Shown: positions 1-7,977 of the stretch, piece by piece
Layout of the letters: each line of letters begins with the position of its first letter
Numbering within the stretch: position 1 is the first letter of the stretch
DNA from: QQUK01 sp913009765
GTDB taxonomy: Bacteria; Zixibacteria; MSB-5A5; GN15; FEB-12
Assembly (NCBI GenBank): GCA_937900185.1
Contig: CALCCW010000193.1
Span: forward strand, 1-22,849
DNA length: 22,849 bases
Direction: 5' to 3'
Position numbers and translations under genes: made by a program
The notes under the pieces: model-generated
The model's input: the letters and a program-made list of their open reading frames with translations, nothing else
Told to the model about the DNA's origin: nothing
Databases searched by the model: none

Positions 1-646
1 CGGCATTACGCAAAAATTCTACAACTTGCGATACTGTTGATGATTTCTGCCCGATAGCAACATAAACGCAGATAACATCTGTATTCTTTTGGTTGATGAT
101 TGTATCAATGGCAATAGCTGTTTTACCTGTTTGACGGTCACCAATAATAAGTTCACGCTGTCCACGACCGATAGGAATCATAGAATCAATAGCTTTTAAA
201 CCGGTTTGAAGCGGTTCAGTAACCGGTTGACGTTCAATAACCGATGCTGCCATACCTTCGATAACTCTGGTTTTATCAGATACAATAGGACCTTTACCGT
301 CAATAGGCTGACCAAGCGGATTTACTACACGTCCGATAAGAGCTTCCCCTACCGGAACCGAGGCAACTTTACCAGTTCTGCGAACAGTATCACCTTCTTT
401 AATTAAAGTATCAGAGCCAAAAATAGCGGCACCGACATTGTCTTCTTCTAAGTTCAGTACCAATCCATAGACATCACCCGGAAATTGAATCAATTCCGAC
501 ATCATAACATCTTCAAGACCCCAGATTCGAGCGATACCATCACCAACCTGAAGAATCGTACCAACCGATTCCATCTCCAGTTTGGTTTCGTATTTTTCAA
601 TCTCTTGTTTTAGTACTGATGAGACTTCTTCAGGGTTGAGACCCAT
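1..646 (-). CDS. atpA: F1Fo ATP synthase subunit alpha (partial, N-terminal 215 residues)
   Basis: Nucleotide-binding, largely non-catalytic F1 subunit alternating with beta in the alpha3beta3 head. The gene is cut by the left edge, so only the N-terminal beta-barrel and the first part of the nucleotide-binding domain are present. The Walker A motif GDRQTGKT lies at residues 169-176 (positions 119-142), the same position as in E. coli AtpA. The stretch GRVVNPLGQPIDGKG just before it is also typical of the family. Start ATG at 646 has GGAG about ten bases upstream. It follows atpH by 85 bp and is the last gene of the atp operon visible here; gamma and beta are not in the window, and whether they lie to the left cannot be told. 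Confidence 0.97.
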   Translation of the reverse strand, partial: MGLNPEEVSSVLKQEIEKYETKLEMESVGTILQVGDGIARIWGLEDVMMSELIQFPGDVYGLVLNLEEDNVGAAIFGSDTLIKEGDTVRRTGKVASVPVGEALIGRVVNPLGQPIDGKGPIVSDKTRVIEGMAASVIERQPVTEPLQTGLKAIDSMIPIGRGQRELIIGDRQTGKTAIAIDTIINQKNTDVICVYVAIGQKSSTVSQVVEFLRNA

Positions 647-731
647 TATCGTTCTCCTACCGGCACAACCACTCTGGCGTAGCCGTCATATTAAAAATTA
701 TATTCTTACTTACTAATCGGTATACACTGCT

Positions 732-1280
732 TTAGTGTACCCGAACCTTTGCTAATTGTTCTTCCACCGCATTTAACCCATGCGAAACAGAACCGTCGAT
801 AATTTCATTGTGTAAAATAATAATCATTCCGCCAATAATCGACGGGTCGACTTTTTCTTCTAAAATAATTTCCAAATTTGTTTTCTTTTGCATCTTATCT
901 TTAAGTCTGACTCGTTCGTCCTCTACAAGCGGCACAGCGGTTATGACAGTTACTCTGCCAATACCTCTTTTAGCTTCTACTAAACGAGTGAACTCATCAA
1001 TTACTTGGGGAAGAAAATTTACACGATTTTTATCAATTAATACGACTAAAAATTCAACGAAAAGTTTTTCCATTCGAGATGAAAAGACATCACGAACTAA
1101 CGAGAGTTTATTTTCATCTAAAACTTGCGGAGCCGAAAGGAAATTAACCAGTGATTTATCTTTTGCTAACAGTTCTTTCAAAGATTTAAACTGATCATAG
1201 GCAACATCAATCATCCCTTTTTCCACAACAGACAAAAGGAGTGCGTTGGCATATATTTTAGCAACTTCTTGAGCTAACAC
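732..1280 (-). CDS. atpH: F1Fo ATP synthase subunit delta (OSCP)
   Basis: Peripheral-stalk subunit that ties the top of the F1 head to the b-subunit dimer. The protein has the expected EVAKIYANALL N-terminal helix and the C-terminal VDPSIIGGMIIIL motif of the OSCP/delta family. I chose the GTG at 1278-1280, giving 182 residues, close to the usual 175-185. It starts four bases after the atpF stop and has AAAAGG nine bases upstream. A TTG at 1305-1307 inside atpF would add nine residues (TASKRYNKV) but has no better ribosome site. It sits between atpF and atpA, as in most bacterial atp operons. Function is certain; the exact start is likely but not proven. Confidence 0.95.
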   Translation of the reverse strand: MLAQEVAKIYANALLLSVVEKGMIDVAYDQFKSLKELLAKDKSLVNFLSAPQVLDENKLSLVRDVFSSRMEKLFVEFLVVLIDKNRVNFLPQVIDEFTRLVEAKRGIGRVTVITAVPLVEDERVRLKDKMQKKTNLEIILEEKVDPSIIGGMIIILHNEIIDGSVSHGLNAVEEQLAKVRVH

Positions 1281-1284
1281 TTTA

Positions 1285-1767
1285 TTATACCTTTTCGATG
1301 CCGTCAATAAAGTTCGCTATTAATTCGCGATGTTTATTGTCGTCTAACTCTTCATTGATAATTTTAGATGCTGCTTTGACAGTAATAGTGACCATGTCAT
1401 CTTTTAACTGTACTTTTGCTTTGGCAACATCCCGTTCTATTTCGGACTTAGCTTTATCGGCAATTACTTTGGCTTCTTTGTTTGCAGTAGTTTTAATTTC
1501 TTCGGCAATTTTTTTACCTTGATTGACAGCTTCGGTAATTTTTGCACGACGCTCATCATCAATTTCTGAGAGTTTGGCATTGTATTCAGCTGTCAATTTT
1601 TCTACTTCTGCATGACCGTCTTCAATTTTCTGGAATTCGCTTTTGATTTTTTCACGGCGTTCTTCCAACAAATTAAGTATAGGTCCCCAAGCATATTTCT
1701 TGAGAATCCAAACGGTAATCAAGAAACCAATGGAGTGTGTTATAAATAATTCTAAATTCAAGTCCAT
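1285..1767 (-). CDS. atpF: F1Fo ATP synthase subunit b
   Basis: Membrane-anchored peripheral-stalk subunit that dimerises and holds the stator to subunit a and delta. The 160-residue protein has one N-terminal membrane segment (about residues 5-25, with the usual ITVWILKKYAWGPI exit) followed by a long charged coiled coil rich in Glu, Lys and Ala to about residue 140. Length matches b subunits of 155-170 residues. The ATG at 1767 has only a weak GA-rich ribosome site. Only one b-type gene is present, so the stator should be a b homodimer rather than the b/b' pair of phototrophs. It lies 55 bp after atpE. Confidence 0.96.
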   Translation of the reverse strand: MDLNLELFITHSIGFLITVWILKKYAWGPILNLLEERREKIKSEFQKIEDGHAEVEKLTAEYNAKLSEIDDERRAKITEAVNQGKKIAEEIKTTANKEAKVIADKAKSEIERDVAKAKVQLKDDMVTITVKAASKIINEELDDNKHRELIANFIDGIEKV

Positions 1768-1822
1768 TACGTCTTCATTTCTCTAAATGTTATTGTTTTT
1801 AAACAATTACAAAGATTGTTTA

Positions 1823-2056
1823 TTAACCGATTTTACCTGAGAGAATAAAGAATACAACCAAAGCATAAATGGTCAACGCCTCAATAAGAGCGGCACCAAT
1901 AATCATAGCTGTTTGAATTTTACCGGCAGCTTCAGGTTGACGACCGATAGCTTCCATAGCAGAACCTACAGCACGTCCAAGACCTAATCCGGAACCAACA
2001 GCGGCAAGACCAACACCCATTGGTAATGCCCAAGCTAACATTGATTGATAATCCAT
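1823..2056 (-). CDS. atpE: F1Fo ATP synthase subunit c (proton-binding rotor ring)
   Basis: Hairpin proteolipid that forms the rotating c-ring. It has 77 residues and two membrane helices joined by the RQPE loop at residues 39-42. Helix 1 carries the Gly-repeat packing motif (G21, G23, G25, G27). The ion-carrying carboxylate is Glu59 in ALIEALTIYALVV. Residues that mark sodium-binding rings are absent: position 26 is Leu where Gln32 stands in Ilyobacter, and Ala60 replaces the Ser after the glutamate. The ring is therefore predicted to carry protons. Start ATG has AGGAG eight bases upstream, a stronger site than its neighbours, consistent with the need for many c copies per enzyme. Confidence 0.97.
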   Translation of the reverse strand: MDYQSMLAWALPMGVGLAAVGSGLGLGRAVGSAMEAIGRQPEAAGKIQTAMIIGAALIEALTIYALVVFFILSGKIG

Positions 2057-2112
2057 TTGTAAAACTCCTAATTTGTGGTTATTTATTTTATGTTTTTATT
2101 TTATTTTCTATT

Positions 2113-2925
2113 TTAGTGTGCTTCTTCATGCGGAAGCATCATCAATATATAAATTGTCGACAACAACGTAAACACGAGTGCCTGAATTGTGGACAACAAC
2201 ATTCCTAACAATATAAACGGTACATTTAACGGCAGACCAACCGGTGAACCAATAAACGCTAAAGCAGAAATACCCAATCCAACAAATGCACCAACCAAAA
2301 TATCTTCACCGGTAATATTACCAAACAAACGTAAAGCCAATGAGAATGGTTTGGCAAACTCACCAATAATATGCATCGGGAGCATAAGAGGAACTAAACA
2401 CCAGCCAATTACATCTCGCGGCTCACCCATAAGATGATCTATGTATCCACCAATACCTAATCTTGCAATACCTGTGTACTGGGAATATAAAAACACTAAA
2501 ACTGCCAGCGAAGCTGTAATAGATAAAGAAGTAGTTGGTGCCGCCCCACCCGGTATTAGACCCATCAAGTTCATCCCAAGTATATAGAAAAACAGGGTAC
2601 CCAAAAACGGTATGAACTGTTTTGTATCTTTCCCTAAAATTGATTCAATAAAATTATACATCCATTCAATTAACATCTCCAAGAGATTTTGGAGTGGACC
2701 GGGAATCATCTGACGATTTTTATAAACTTTCATTGCAATAAAACTAAAAAGGATTGAAAGAGAAAAAGCAAAAATAGCCGGTTTAAATGTGTTCATCAGC
2801 CCATGATGAAAAAACGTTCCGATAACATCGGGAAGATGAGTTCCGCCACCTTCGGAAGCAAAGAGAATAGATGGAAGCAGTGTTACCAAAAACGTGCTTG
2901 CTAATATATTTACTATTTTTTTCAA
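2113..2925 (-). CDS. atpB: F1Fo ATP synthase subunit a
   Basis: Membrane stator subunit that forms the two proton half-channels against the c-ring. The essential arginine is Arg199 in SLALRLFGN (equivalent to E. coli Arg210). Other family motifs are PIPGPLQN-like membrane entry at 74-80, GTLFFYILGMNLMGLIPG at 109-126 and the closing IQALVFTLLSTIYI. At 270 residues and five to six membrane segments it fits the family. The N-terminus looks like a signal or first membrane segment. The start is a TTG at 2923-2925, two bases after the atpI stop at 2927, with a strong AAGGTGA six bases upstream that overlaps the end of atpI; no ATG competes. This arrangement suggests translational coupling to atpI. 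Confidence 0.96.
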   Translation of the reverse strand: MKKIVNILASTFLVTLLPSILFASEGGGTHLPDVIGTFFHHGLMNTFKPAIFAFSLSILFSFIAMKVYKNRQMIPGPLQNLLEMLIEWMYNFIESILGKDTKQFIPFLGTLFFYILGMNLMGLIPGGAAPTTSLSITASLAVLVFLYSQYTGIARLGIGGYIDHLMGEPRDVIGWCLVPLMLPMHIIGEFAKPFSLALRLFGNITGEDILVGAFVGLGISALAFIGSPVGLPLNVPFILLGMLLSTIQALVFTLLSTIYILMMLPHEEAH

Positions 2926-2926
2926 A

Positions 2927-3343
2927 CTAAATCACCTTTTGTATGGTTTGATTATTCTCTTTGCTGTCAAGCCCGAGCAGCAGACGACCTAATGCTTTTA
3001 AAACCATTACTACTAGAATAAGAGAGAATCCGGCAACCAAAATTTTTATATCAAACATGTCTACAGTTACTAAAAAATATCCGGCGACAAATAAAAGCGG
3101 AAATTTTACTAAAGCAGTGACCGCAACAGCCGATGTGTTGATTTCTCCTGCTGTGAATGTTTCCTGAATGAGGTTTTTAAGAAATATCATGTTAACAATC
3201 CCCCAAACACCTCCCGTAAAGAATGCTAAACTATCCCAAAATCCGAAAGAATACATACCAAAGACAAATGCAATTAGCAAAACCATCGCAGATGTTCTAA
3301 TGGTACGGTCGATAAAACCAAGATCAAATTTAGTCTGTGCCAT
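2927..3343 (-). CDS. atpI: ATP synthase subunit I-like membrane protein
   Basis: A 138-residue protein with about four hydrophobic segments (near 18-36, 40-55, 70-95 and 98-117), placed directly before atpB as AtpI is in many atp operons. Known AtpI proteins help assemble or stabilise the c-ring and may take part in magnesium supply. The sequence is weakly conserved, so the call rests mainly on topology, size and position. It overlaps the 3' end of atpZ by 14 bp and its stop lies two bases before the atpB start codon, consistent with a tightly coupled operon. Confidence 0.78.
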   Translation of the reverse strand: MAQTKFDLGFIDRTIRTSAMVLLIAFVFGMYSFGFWDSLAFFTGGVWGIVNMIFLKNLIQETFTAGEINTSAVAVTALVKFPLLFVAGYFLVTVDMFDIKILVAGFSLILVVMVLKALGRLLLGLDSKENNQTIQKVI

Positions 3344-3593
3344 TCTTTTCTTTGTCTATACTTTCAGCTCTTTTAACCAATTTCGCAATTTCAAGCCCTG
3401 CGGCTCCAAATCCTAATATAATCCCGATTATAAGGAATAACGGATTGGTATCAAACTTCTTGTCCAACCACTGACCGACAAAAAAACCAACCCCGGGACC
3501 CGCTATAAGAATAGTCGGAACTACCGCCAATAGGCTATACTGTCTTAAGTCGTTGTTTTTCTTGTCTTTAGGGTTGGGTTTTAATATACCCAT
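3330..3593 (-). CDS. atpZ: AtpZ/AtpI-family small membrane protein, first gene of the atp operon
   Basis: A short protein (87 residues) with two membrane hairpin helices. The second part contains GPGVGFFVGQWLDKKF and FLIIGIILGFGAAGLE, typical of the ATPase_gene1/AtpZ family. AtpZ with AtpI has been linked to divalent-cation handling and c-ring assembly. An open frame extends upstream to 3704, but the extra 37 residues are rejected. The ATG at 3593 has GAGG eight bases upstream, and a promoter at 3619-3646 would put the mRNA start near 3612, inside that extension. The C-terminal tail is strongly charged. It overlaps atpI by 14 bp. Confidence 0.8.
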   Translation of the reverse strand: MGILKPNPKDKKNNDLRQYSLLAVVPTILIAGPGVGFFVGQWLDKKFDTNPLFLIIGIILGFGAAGLEIAKLVKRAESIDKEKNGTD

Positions 3594-3904
3594 ACGCCAT
3601 ACCTCAATAATCAGGGAGAATATACTTACGGCTCTACTAAAGTCAACAGTTTTTTGTCTGTTTTCAACTAAAATATTTAAATATTCTCTTTTTTGCTCTC
3701 TCAAACTACGAAATAATCAGAGTTTGTATCGGTCTATATAATCAGACTTATATTTTATATTTTTGATATGACGTGCTGAAACAGAAACAGACAGCATAAA
3801 CAGCATAATAAGAAAATAATCGACCTATTAAAAGAACATTAAGAACAGGGCGGACTTATTTATTATTATTTTCACCCATTTTATTTATTATTTCGTATTG
3901 ATAG
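3594..3904. other. Intergenic region between the act and atp operons
   Basis: This 311-bp AT-rich stretch separates the last gene of the act operon from atpZ. The atp promoter lies at its left end. I see no strong hairpin followed by a T-run on the minus strand, so read-through from act into atp is possible. No convincing small gene is visible. A short direct repeat CAGCATAA occurs twice near 3792-3808. Confidence 0.6.
3619..3646 (-). promoter_or_regulatory. Predicted sigma70-type promoter of the atp operon
   Basis: On the minus strand, TTGACT (3641-3646) and TATATT (3619-3624) are separated by 16 bases. The expected transcription start near 3612 leaves a leader of about 19 bases carrying the GAGG ribosome site of atpZ. 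It suggests that the atp genes can be transcribed apart from the upstream act operon. Confidence 0.6.
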
Positions 3905-4186
3905 TTATTTTGTTTTAGAGTATTCTTTTAGATACAGTTCCATAGCATTTTCTATTGGAATTGAGTAAACCTGTTTTGCAGTGTCAATTAATTGATATGA
4001 TGTCAGGGCTTTATTTTCTATTGCTCGTAGTTCTTCAAGTGACATAGTAGGTTTTTTCAGCACTTCATCGTATGCCAAAGTCTTTTTATCAGAGTCAGAA
4101 CATCCATTACACAGCATAAACAGAACAGCAAAGAAGAATAATACTGTTATCTTAACTATACGTAATTTCTTAATATTTATACTCAT
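3905..4186 (-). CDS. Small putative lipoprotein at the end of the alternative complex III operon
   Basis: A 93-residue protein of unknown function. It starts with a basic stretch and a hydrophobic segment (about residues 12-26) followed by LCNGC, a poor but possible lipobox with Cys29 as lipidated residue. The mature part is short and charged, and ends with a distinctive segment VYSIPIENAMELYLKE near residues 72-87. The ATG at 4186 has AGGA nine bases upstream and is 11 bases after the actF stop, so it belongs to the act operon. It may be a small periplasmic accessory of the Act complex or of a partner oxidase. It does not resemble ActG well enough to name it so. Confidence 0.7.
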   Translation of the reverse strand: MSINIKKLRIVKITVLFFFAVLFMLCNGCSDSDKKTLAYDEVLKKPTMSLEELRAIENKALTSYQLIDTAKQVYSIPIENAMELYLKEYSKTK

Positions 4187-4197
4187 AATATCATATC

Positions 4198-5409
4198 CTA
4201 AGTATTTTGGAACTTCATAGATTCGTTAAGAGAAGCATCTTTTATCGGTACAATTGCATTTGCTGTAAATTGTTTCCAGAAGAACCAGACAAAGATTCCT
4301 CCGATACCAATAATCGGAGCTATGTCATATATGCCAAAATCAAACGGTACATGCGACCCATTTTTGTTTAGTCCTGTCGGCATAATAATCCAGTATAAAT
4401 CTACAAAACGCATAAGAAGAATCCAAGCCGACATAAACAAGAGGAACTTTACATTGCGTTTTGCCGCTCGTGTAATAAGAGCAATAAACGGGAACACAAA
4501 ATGTCCAAAAATAAGAAGCAGTGACAAATTCTGCCATGTATTATCCCAACGGTATAAGAACCAGTAGTTTTCTTCTGGAAGATTGGCATACCATATAAGG
4601 AAATATTGTGAAAAAGCCATATAGGACCAGAAAATTATGAAAGCAAACATAAATTTGGCTATATCTTGATAGTGTTCAATCGTAACGACATTTTGTAAAA
4701 TATTTTGAGAACGTAAATAAATCAGCAGAATTAATAAAAAGGTCAGCCCTGACAAAAAGACACCTGAGAAAAAGTATACTCCAAAGATTGTCGAGAACCA
4801 GTGAGCATCTAAAGACATCATCCAGTCAAACGATGCAAAGGTTGTTGTTAAAGCAAATAAAATAAGCCACGGAGCAGATAATTTTTTAAATGCTAATTTA
4901 TAATCTTTGCCAGTGGAATCCTGTTGGATTGATTTTTTCCGAAGCAAATATGAAAACACAGTCCATACGGCAAGATAGAAAAAAGCCCTAATATAGAAAA
5001 ATGTTTCATTCAAATAGCCTTGTTTTTCATAAAGGATATGGTCAAAACTTTGTGAGCTTGGATCCATCACACCGGCATGGCTCCAATGAAACAATTCATG
5101 CAGTCCAAAAATAATCGGAATAAACAACAGGACAAAAACCGGCATTGTACCTGCCATATTTTCAGTTATACGCCTGATAACGGTTGACCATGTAGCATTG
5201 GTAACATGATGCACCATAGTCATAAACATTCCACCCAAGGCAATTGAAAGCCAAAATATATAAGCGGTCAGATAGTTAAAAAAGAAGTGAGCAGAGTCAT
5301 TCAAATAACCGAGTACAGAAATTCCTAAAAAGACAACACCCAACACTAAAGCTATGACACCAACTTTACCACTGTCTTTTATCGTATATGTATTATTATC
5401 AAAATTCAT
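4198..5409 (-). CDS. actF: Alternative complex III subunit ActF (polytopic quinol:cytochrome c oxidoreductase subunit)
   Basis: Integral-membrane subunit of alternative complex III, related to the NrfD-like ActC and with about ten membrane helices. Recognisable family stretches include HHVTNATWSTVIRR and NMAGTMPVFVLLFIPI in the first third, SFDWMMSLDAHWFSTIFG in the middle and WYANLPEENYW in the third quarter. I start the gene at the ATG at 5409 (403 residues, MNFDNNTY). It lies 8 bases after the actE stop. A frame open to 5463 would overlap actE by 47 bp and has no clear ribosome site. The ribosome site before 5409 is also weak (GGGAG at long spacing), suggesting translational coupling to actE. 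Confidence 0.9.
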   Translation of the reverse strand: MNFDNNTYTIKDSGKVGVIALVLGVVFLGISVLGYLNDSAHFFFNYLTAYIFWLSIALGGMFMTMVHHVTNATWSTVIRRITENMAGTMPVFVLLFIPIIFGLHELFHWSHAGVMDPSSQSFDHILYEKQGYLNETFFYIRAFFYLAVWTVFSYLLRKKSIQQDSTGKDYKLAFKKLSAPWLILFALTTTFASFDWMMSLDAHWFSTIFGVYFFSGVFLSGLTFLLILLIYLRSQNILQNVVTIEHYQDIAKFMFAFIIFWSYMAFSQYFLIWYANLPEENYWFLYRWDNTWQNLSLLLIFGHFVFPFIALITRAAKRNVKFLLFMSAWILLMRFVDLYWIIMPTGLNKNGSHVPFDFGIYDIAPIIGIGGIFVWFFWKQFTANAIVPIKDASLNESMKFQNT

Positions 5410-5416
5410 AATTATC

Positions 5417-6037
5417 TTAGAGGCTCCCTCGTTCACTTTGCGGAACATCTTGTATTGTTGCATTTTGGCTTCTTTGTAAGGCTTTCAGATAGGAAATTAT
5501 AGCCCAGCGGTCTTTTTCAGGTATTTGATATTTGTACGGCGGCATATTGCGAACACCATTGGTGATAACATCAAAAACCCGACCATTCGGAAAGACCCGT
5601 ATTGAATCAACATGGAATGACGGAGGTGGCAGCATACCTTTTTCAACAACTATTCCTCGACCGTTTCCGACTCTTCCATGACAGGGTGAACAGTAAATAT
5701 TAAACCGTTCCTGCCCACGCTTAAGCAATGTCATATCAACATTTATTTGTTTTGGGAAAGTTTTTACAAAATTACCTTTACTGTCTTTACCATAATAAAA
5801 TTCGTTATCTTCTTTTAATTCCCCGCGGGCAACAGTACCCTCAACGATAGGACGCATCGTGGCACCATCTTCAAAATAGTTAGACTCAGCCTGCGGAAGA
5901 TATTTTGGCTGACTGTCCATATTGGGATTCATGTGAATAGGTTCTTTGCTTGAGGTACTGCCTTGGTAACATCCTGAAACAGCAAGTAAAACGGTAAGCA
6001 ATATAAGAGACAGTATCTGTGAAGTTACATTTTTCAT
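5417..6037 (-). CDS. actE: Alternative complex III subunit ActE (monohaem cytochrome c lipoprotein)
   Basis: Periplasm-facing monohaem cytochrome c of the Act complex. The 206-residue precursor has a lipoprotein signal ending in LAVSGC (Cys23 lipidated). A long linker follows (MRPIVEGTVARGEL is family-typical), then a class I cytochrome c fold with haem site CSPCH at 116-120. The likely axial methionine is Met165 in NGVRNMPPYKY. It can pass electrons from the ActA/ActB side to an external cytochrome or oxidase; this is family knowledge, not visible here. Its ATG at 6037 overlaps the actD stop in an ATGA, a sign of translational coupling. Confidence 0.95.
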   Translation of the reverse strand: MKNVTSQILSLILLTVLLAVSGCYQGSTSSKEPIHMNPNMDSQPKYLPQAESNYFEDGATMRPIVEGTVARGELKEDNEFYYGKDSKGNFVKTFPKQINVDMTLLKRGQERFNIYCSPCHGRVGNGRGIVVEKGMLPPPSFHVDSIRVFPNGRVFDVITNGVRNMPPYKYQIPEKDRWAIISYLKALQRSQNATIQDVPQSERGSL

Positions 6038-6579
6038 TTTATTTTTACAACCTCCACATTTTTCCCACCGATAGATTCAAGGAAACTTTTTACTTTTGCT
6101 TCATCATACATAGGGTCATCAGCTTCCACAGAAACAAAAAAACCGTCATTGGTAACTTTGGCAAACCTATCAGAGCCAAAAATCGGGTTAAACAATTGAG
6201 GCAATTTGTTTAAAGCAAGCATGCCAAAAAACGCACCAAATGCTGACAGCAAAATCGTAATAGCAAAAATAACCGGAATAAACGCTTGCCAGCTAAAATA
6301 TTCTTTACCGGAGATGACCATTTGGTAGCCATAAGTATTTGTCCAATATGTTAAAGCAAGCATACCAATCATTCCAATCGTACCCATCGTTCCAATTATA
6401 TAACCCATAGGAGAACGCTTTAATTTCATTGCTTGGTCCATTCCATGAATAGGGAACGGAGAATGACAGTCATATTTTTTATACCCTTCTTTGGACATTT
6501 TTTCAGCAGCATGTAATAGAGATGCTGTTGAGTCAAATTCGGCTATTATCACACCCGGGAGTTTTCTAAACAGTGACAT
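6034..6579 (-). CDS. actD: Alternative complex III subunit ActD (DUF3341)
   Basis: Small membrane subunit with a cytoplasmic N-terminal domain and two membrane helices (about residues 58-80 and 98-123). The signature YDCHSPFPIHGMDQAM at residues 36-51 matches the DUF3341 family found in Act clusters. The C-terminal domain (about 130-181) is soluble and ends in VEVVKIK. I use the ATG at 6577-6579, which overlaps the actC stop in TGATG; the TTG just before it (6582) would add a single residue. Length (181) is typical. It lies between actC and actE as in Rhodothermus and Flavobacterium. Confidence 0.93.
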   Translation of the reverse strand: MSLFRKLPGVIIAEFDSTASLLHAAEKMSKEGYKKYDCHSPFPIHGMDQAMKLKRSPMGYIIGTMGTIGMIGMLALTYWTNTYGYQMVISGKEYFSWQAFIPVIFAITILLSAFGAFFGMLALNKLPQLFNPIFGSDRFAKVTNDGFFVSVEADDPMYDEAKVKSFLESIGGKNVEVVKIK

Positions 6580-7964
6580 CAATGACTACCTCCATAATGC
6601 GGGTCTGCTTCAGGTAAGGCACCTTTGACCTCCGACATCGCCACCATCGGGAGAAAACGAAGGAATAAAAGAAACATCGTAAAGAATAAACCAAACGAGC
6701 CTACCAAAATCCCAACATCATATATAGTTGGGCTAAAGTAATCCCAGCTTGACGGGAGATAATCACGAGATAAAGTCATAACAATTACAAAACGCTCAAA
6801 CCACATACCGATATTAACCACTATAGAAAGAGTAAACAGAACCGGAATAGATGTTCTTAATTTTTTAAACCAGAACAACTGCGGCGAGATAACATTACAG
6901 CTAATCATAATCCAGTATGCCCAGGCATAGGGACCAAAAGCACGGTTGATAAATGCAAACCGTTCGTATTCGTTACCTGAATACCACGCAATAAAGAATT
7001 CCATTGAGTAGGCATAGCCGACCATTGAACCTGTCAAAAGCATAACCCAACTCATTCGTTCCAAAACTTTTGGTGTAAATATATGTTCTAAATTATATAC
7101 TTTTCGAGCTATAAGAGCGAGTGTCATCACCATTGCAAATCCTGAGAAAATAGCACCGGCGACAAAATACGGCGGGAAAATAGTTGTATGCCACCCGGGA
7201 ACTAATGAAGTTGCAAAGTCAGTCGATACAATCGAGTGAACCGAAAGCACAAGCGGAGTTGAAATACCTGCTAAAACCAAATATGCTAATTCATAGTGCT
7301 GCCACTGACGGTTACCGCCACGCCATCCTAATGAGAAAAAACCATAAAGCAGCTTGCTCATTTTATCTTTTGCTCTGTCTCTGAGAGTTGCCAAATCAGG
7401 AATAAGCCCGACATACCAAAACAGCAGCGAACAGGTAAAATATGTGCCAACAGCGAATGTATCCCATAATAGCGGCGAGCGAAAATTCGGCCACATTTCC
7501 ATTTGGTTCGGAATCGGAAGAACCCAGTACAACAGCCATACACGACCAACGTGAATAGTCGGAAACAACAAAGCACAAATAACAGCAAATATTGTCATCG
7601 CTTCGGCAAAACGGTTAATCGAAGTACGCCAGCGTTGACGCAGTAAAAACAAAACCGCCGAAATAAGTGTTCCGGCATGACCAATACCAACCCAAAACAC
7701 AAAGTTGACAATCGCCCAACCCCATCCGACCGGATTATTAAGTCCCCAAATTCCGGTACCTTCCCAAAAAAGATACCCAATCATTGAGAACAGCATAACA
7801 GTAAGCGAAGACGAGATACCAAAGAGAACATACCACAGTTTCCCCGGTTTTGTCTCAACAACCTTACATACATCTTCAGTAATTGACCCAAAAGTCGGGT
7901 TACCGTCAAAAAGCAGCTCTTTTTGAACTTCTAAATTTGTTAAATCTTTAGCGTTTGAACTCAC
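6579..7964 (-). CDS. actC: Alternative complex III subunit ActC (NrfD/PsrC-like quinol-binding membrane subunit)
   Basis: Polytopic membrane subunit of about ten helices in the NrfD/PsrC family. It is thought to hold the quinol-oxidation site facing the iron-sulfur domain of ActB. Family features seen are WVGIGHAGTLISAVLFLLRQ at 91-110, FPTIHVGR at 134-141 and SPLLWDTFAVGTYF at 163-176. The 461 residues fit ActC. The start is a GTG at 7962-7964 with AGGA about 11 bases upstream. There is no nearby ATG in frame. It is separated from actB by 13 bp and overlaps actD. The C-terminal PHYGGSH tail carries two histidines of unknown relevance. Confidence 0.94.
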   Translation of the reverse strand: MSSNAKDLTNLEVQKELLFDGNPTFGSITEDVCKVVETKPGKLWYVLFGISSSLTVMLFSMIGYLFWEGTGIWGLNNPVGWGWAIVNFVFWVGIGHAGTLISAVLFLLRQRWRTSINRFAEAMTIFAVICALLFPTIHVGRVWLLYWVLPIPNQMEMWPNFRSPLLWDTFAVGTYFTCSLLFWYVGLIPDLATLRDRAKDKMSKLLYGFFSLGWRGGNRQWQHYELAYLVLAGISTPLVLSVHSIVSTDFATSLVPGWHTTIFPPYFVAGAIFSGFAMVMTLALIARKVYNLEHIFTPKVLERMSWVMLLTGSMVGYAYSMEFFIAWYSGNEYERFAFINRAFGPYAWAYWIMISCNVISPQLFWFKKLRTSIPVLFTLSIVVNIGMWFERFVIVMTLSRDYLPSSWDYFSPTIYDVGILVGSFGLFFTMFLLFLRFLPMVAMSEVKGALPEADPHYGGSH

Positions 7965-7977
7965 TTAAATCTATTTC

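Noticed and set aside
1823..2056. Sodium-dependent c-ring
   Set aside because: The residues that bind sodium (Gln in helix 1, Ser/Thr after the Glu) are Leu26 and Ala60 here.
3594..3704. Upstream extension of atpZ to an ATG at 3704 (37 more residues)
   Set aside because: It would cross the predicted promoter, lacks a ribosome site and is not part of the known family.
3790..4125. 13-base direct repeat ACAGCATAAACAG near 3791 and 4114
   Set aside because: Short, A-rich, one copy in a coding signal sequence; likely chance.
7184..7780. Several open frames of 60-76 codons on both strands within actC
   Set aside because: They lie wholly inside a well-supported gene, lack ribosome sites and encode no recognisable motif.
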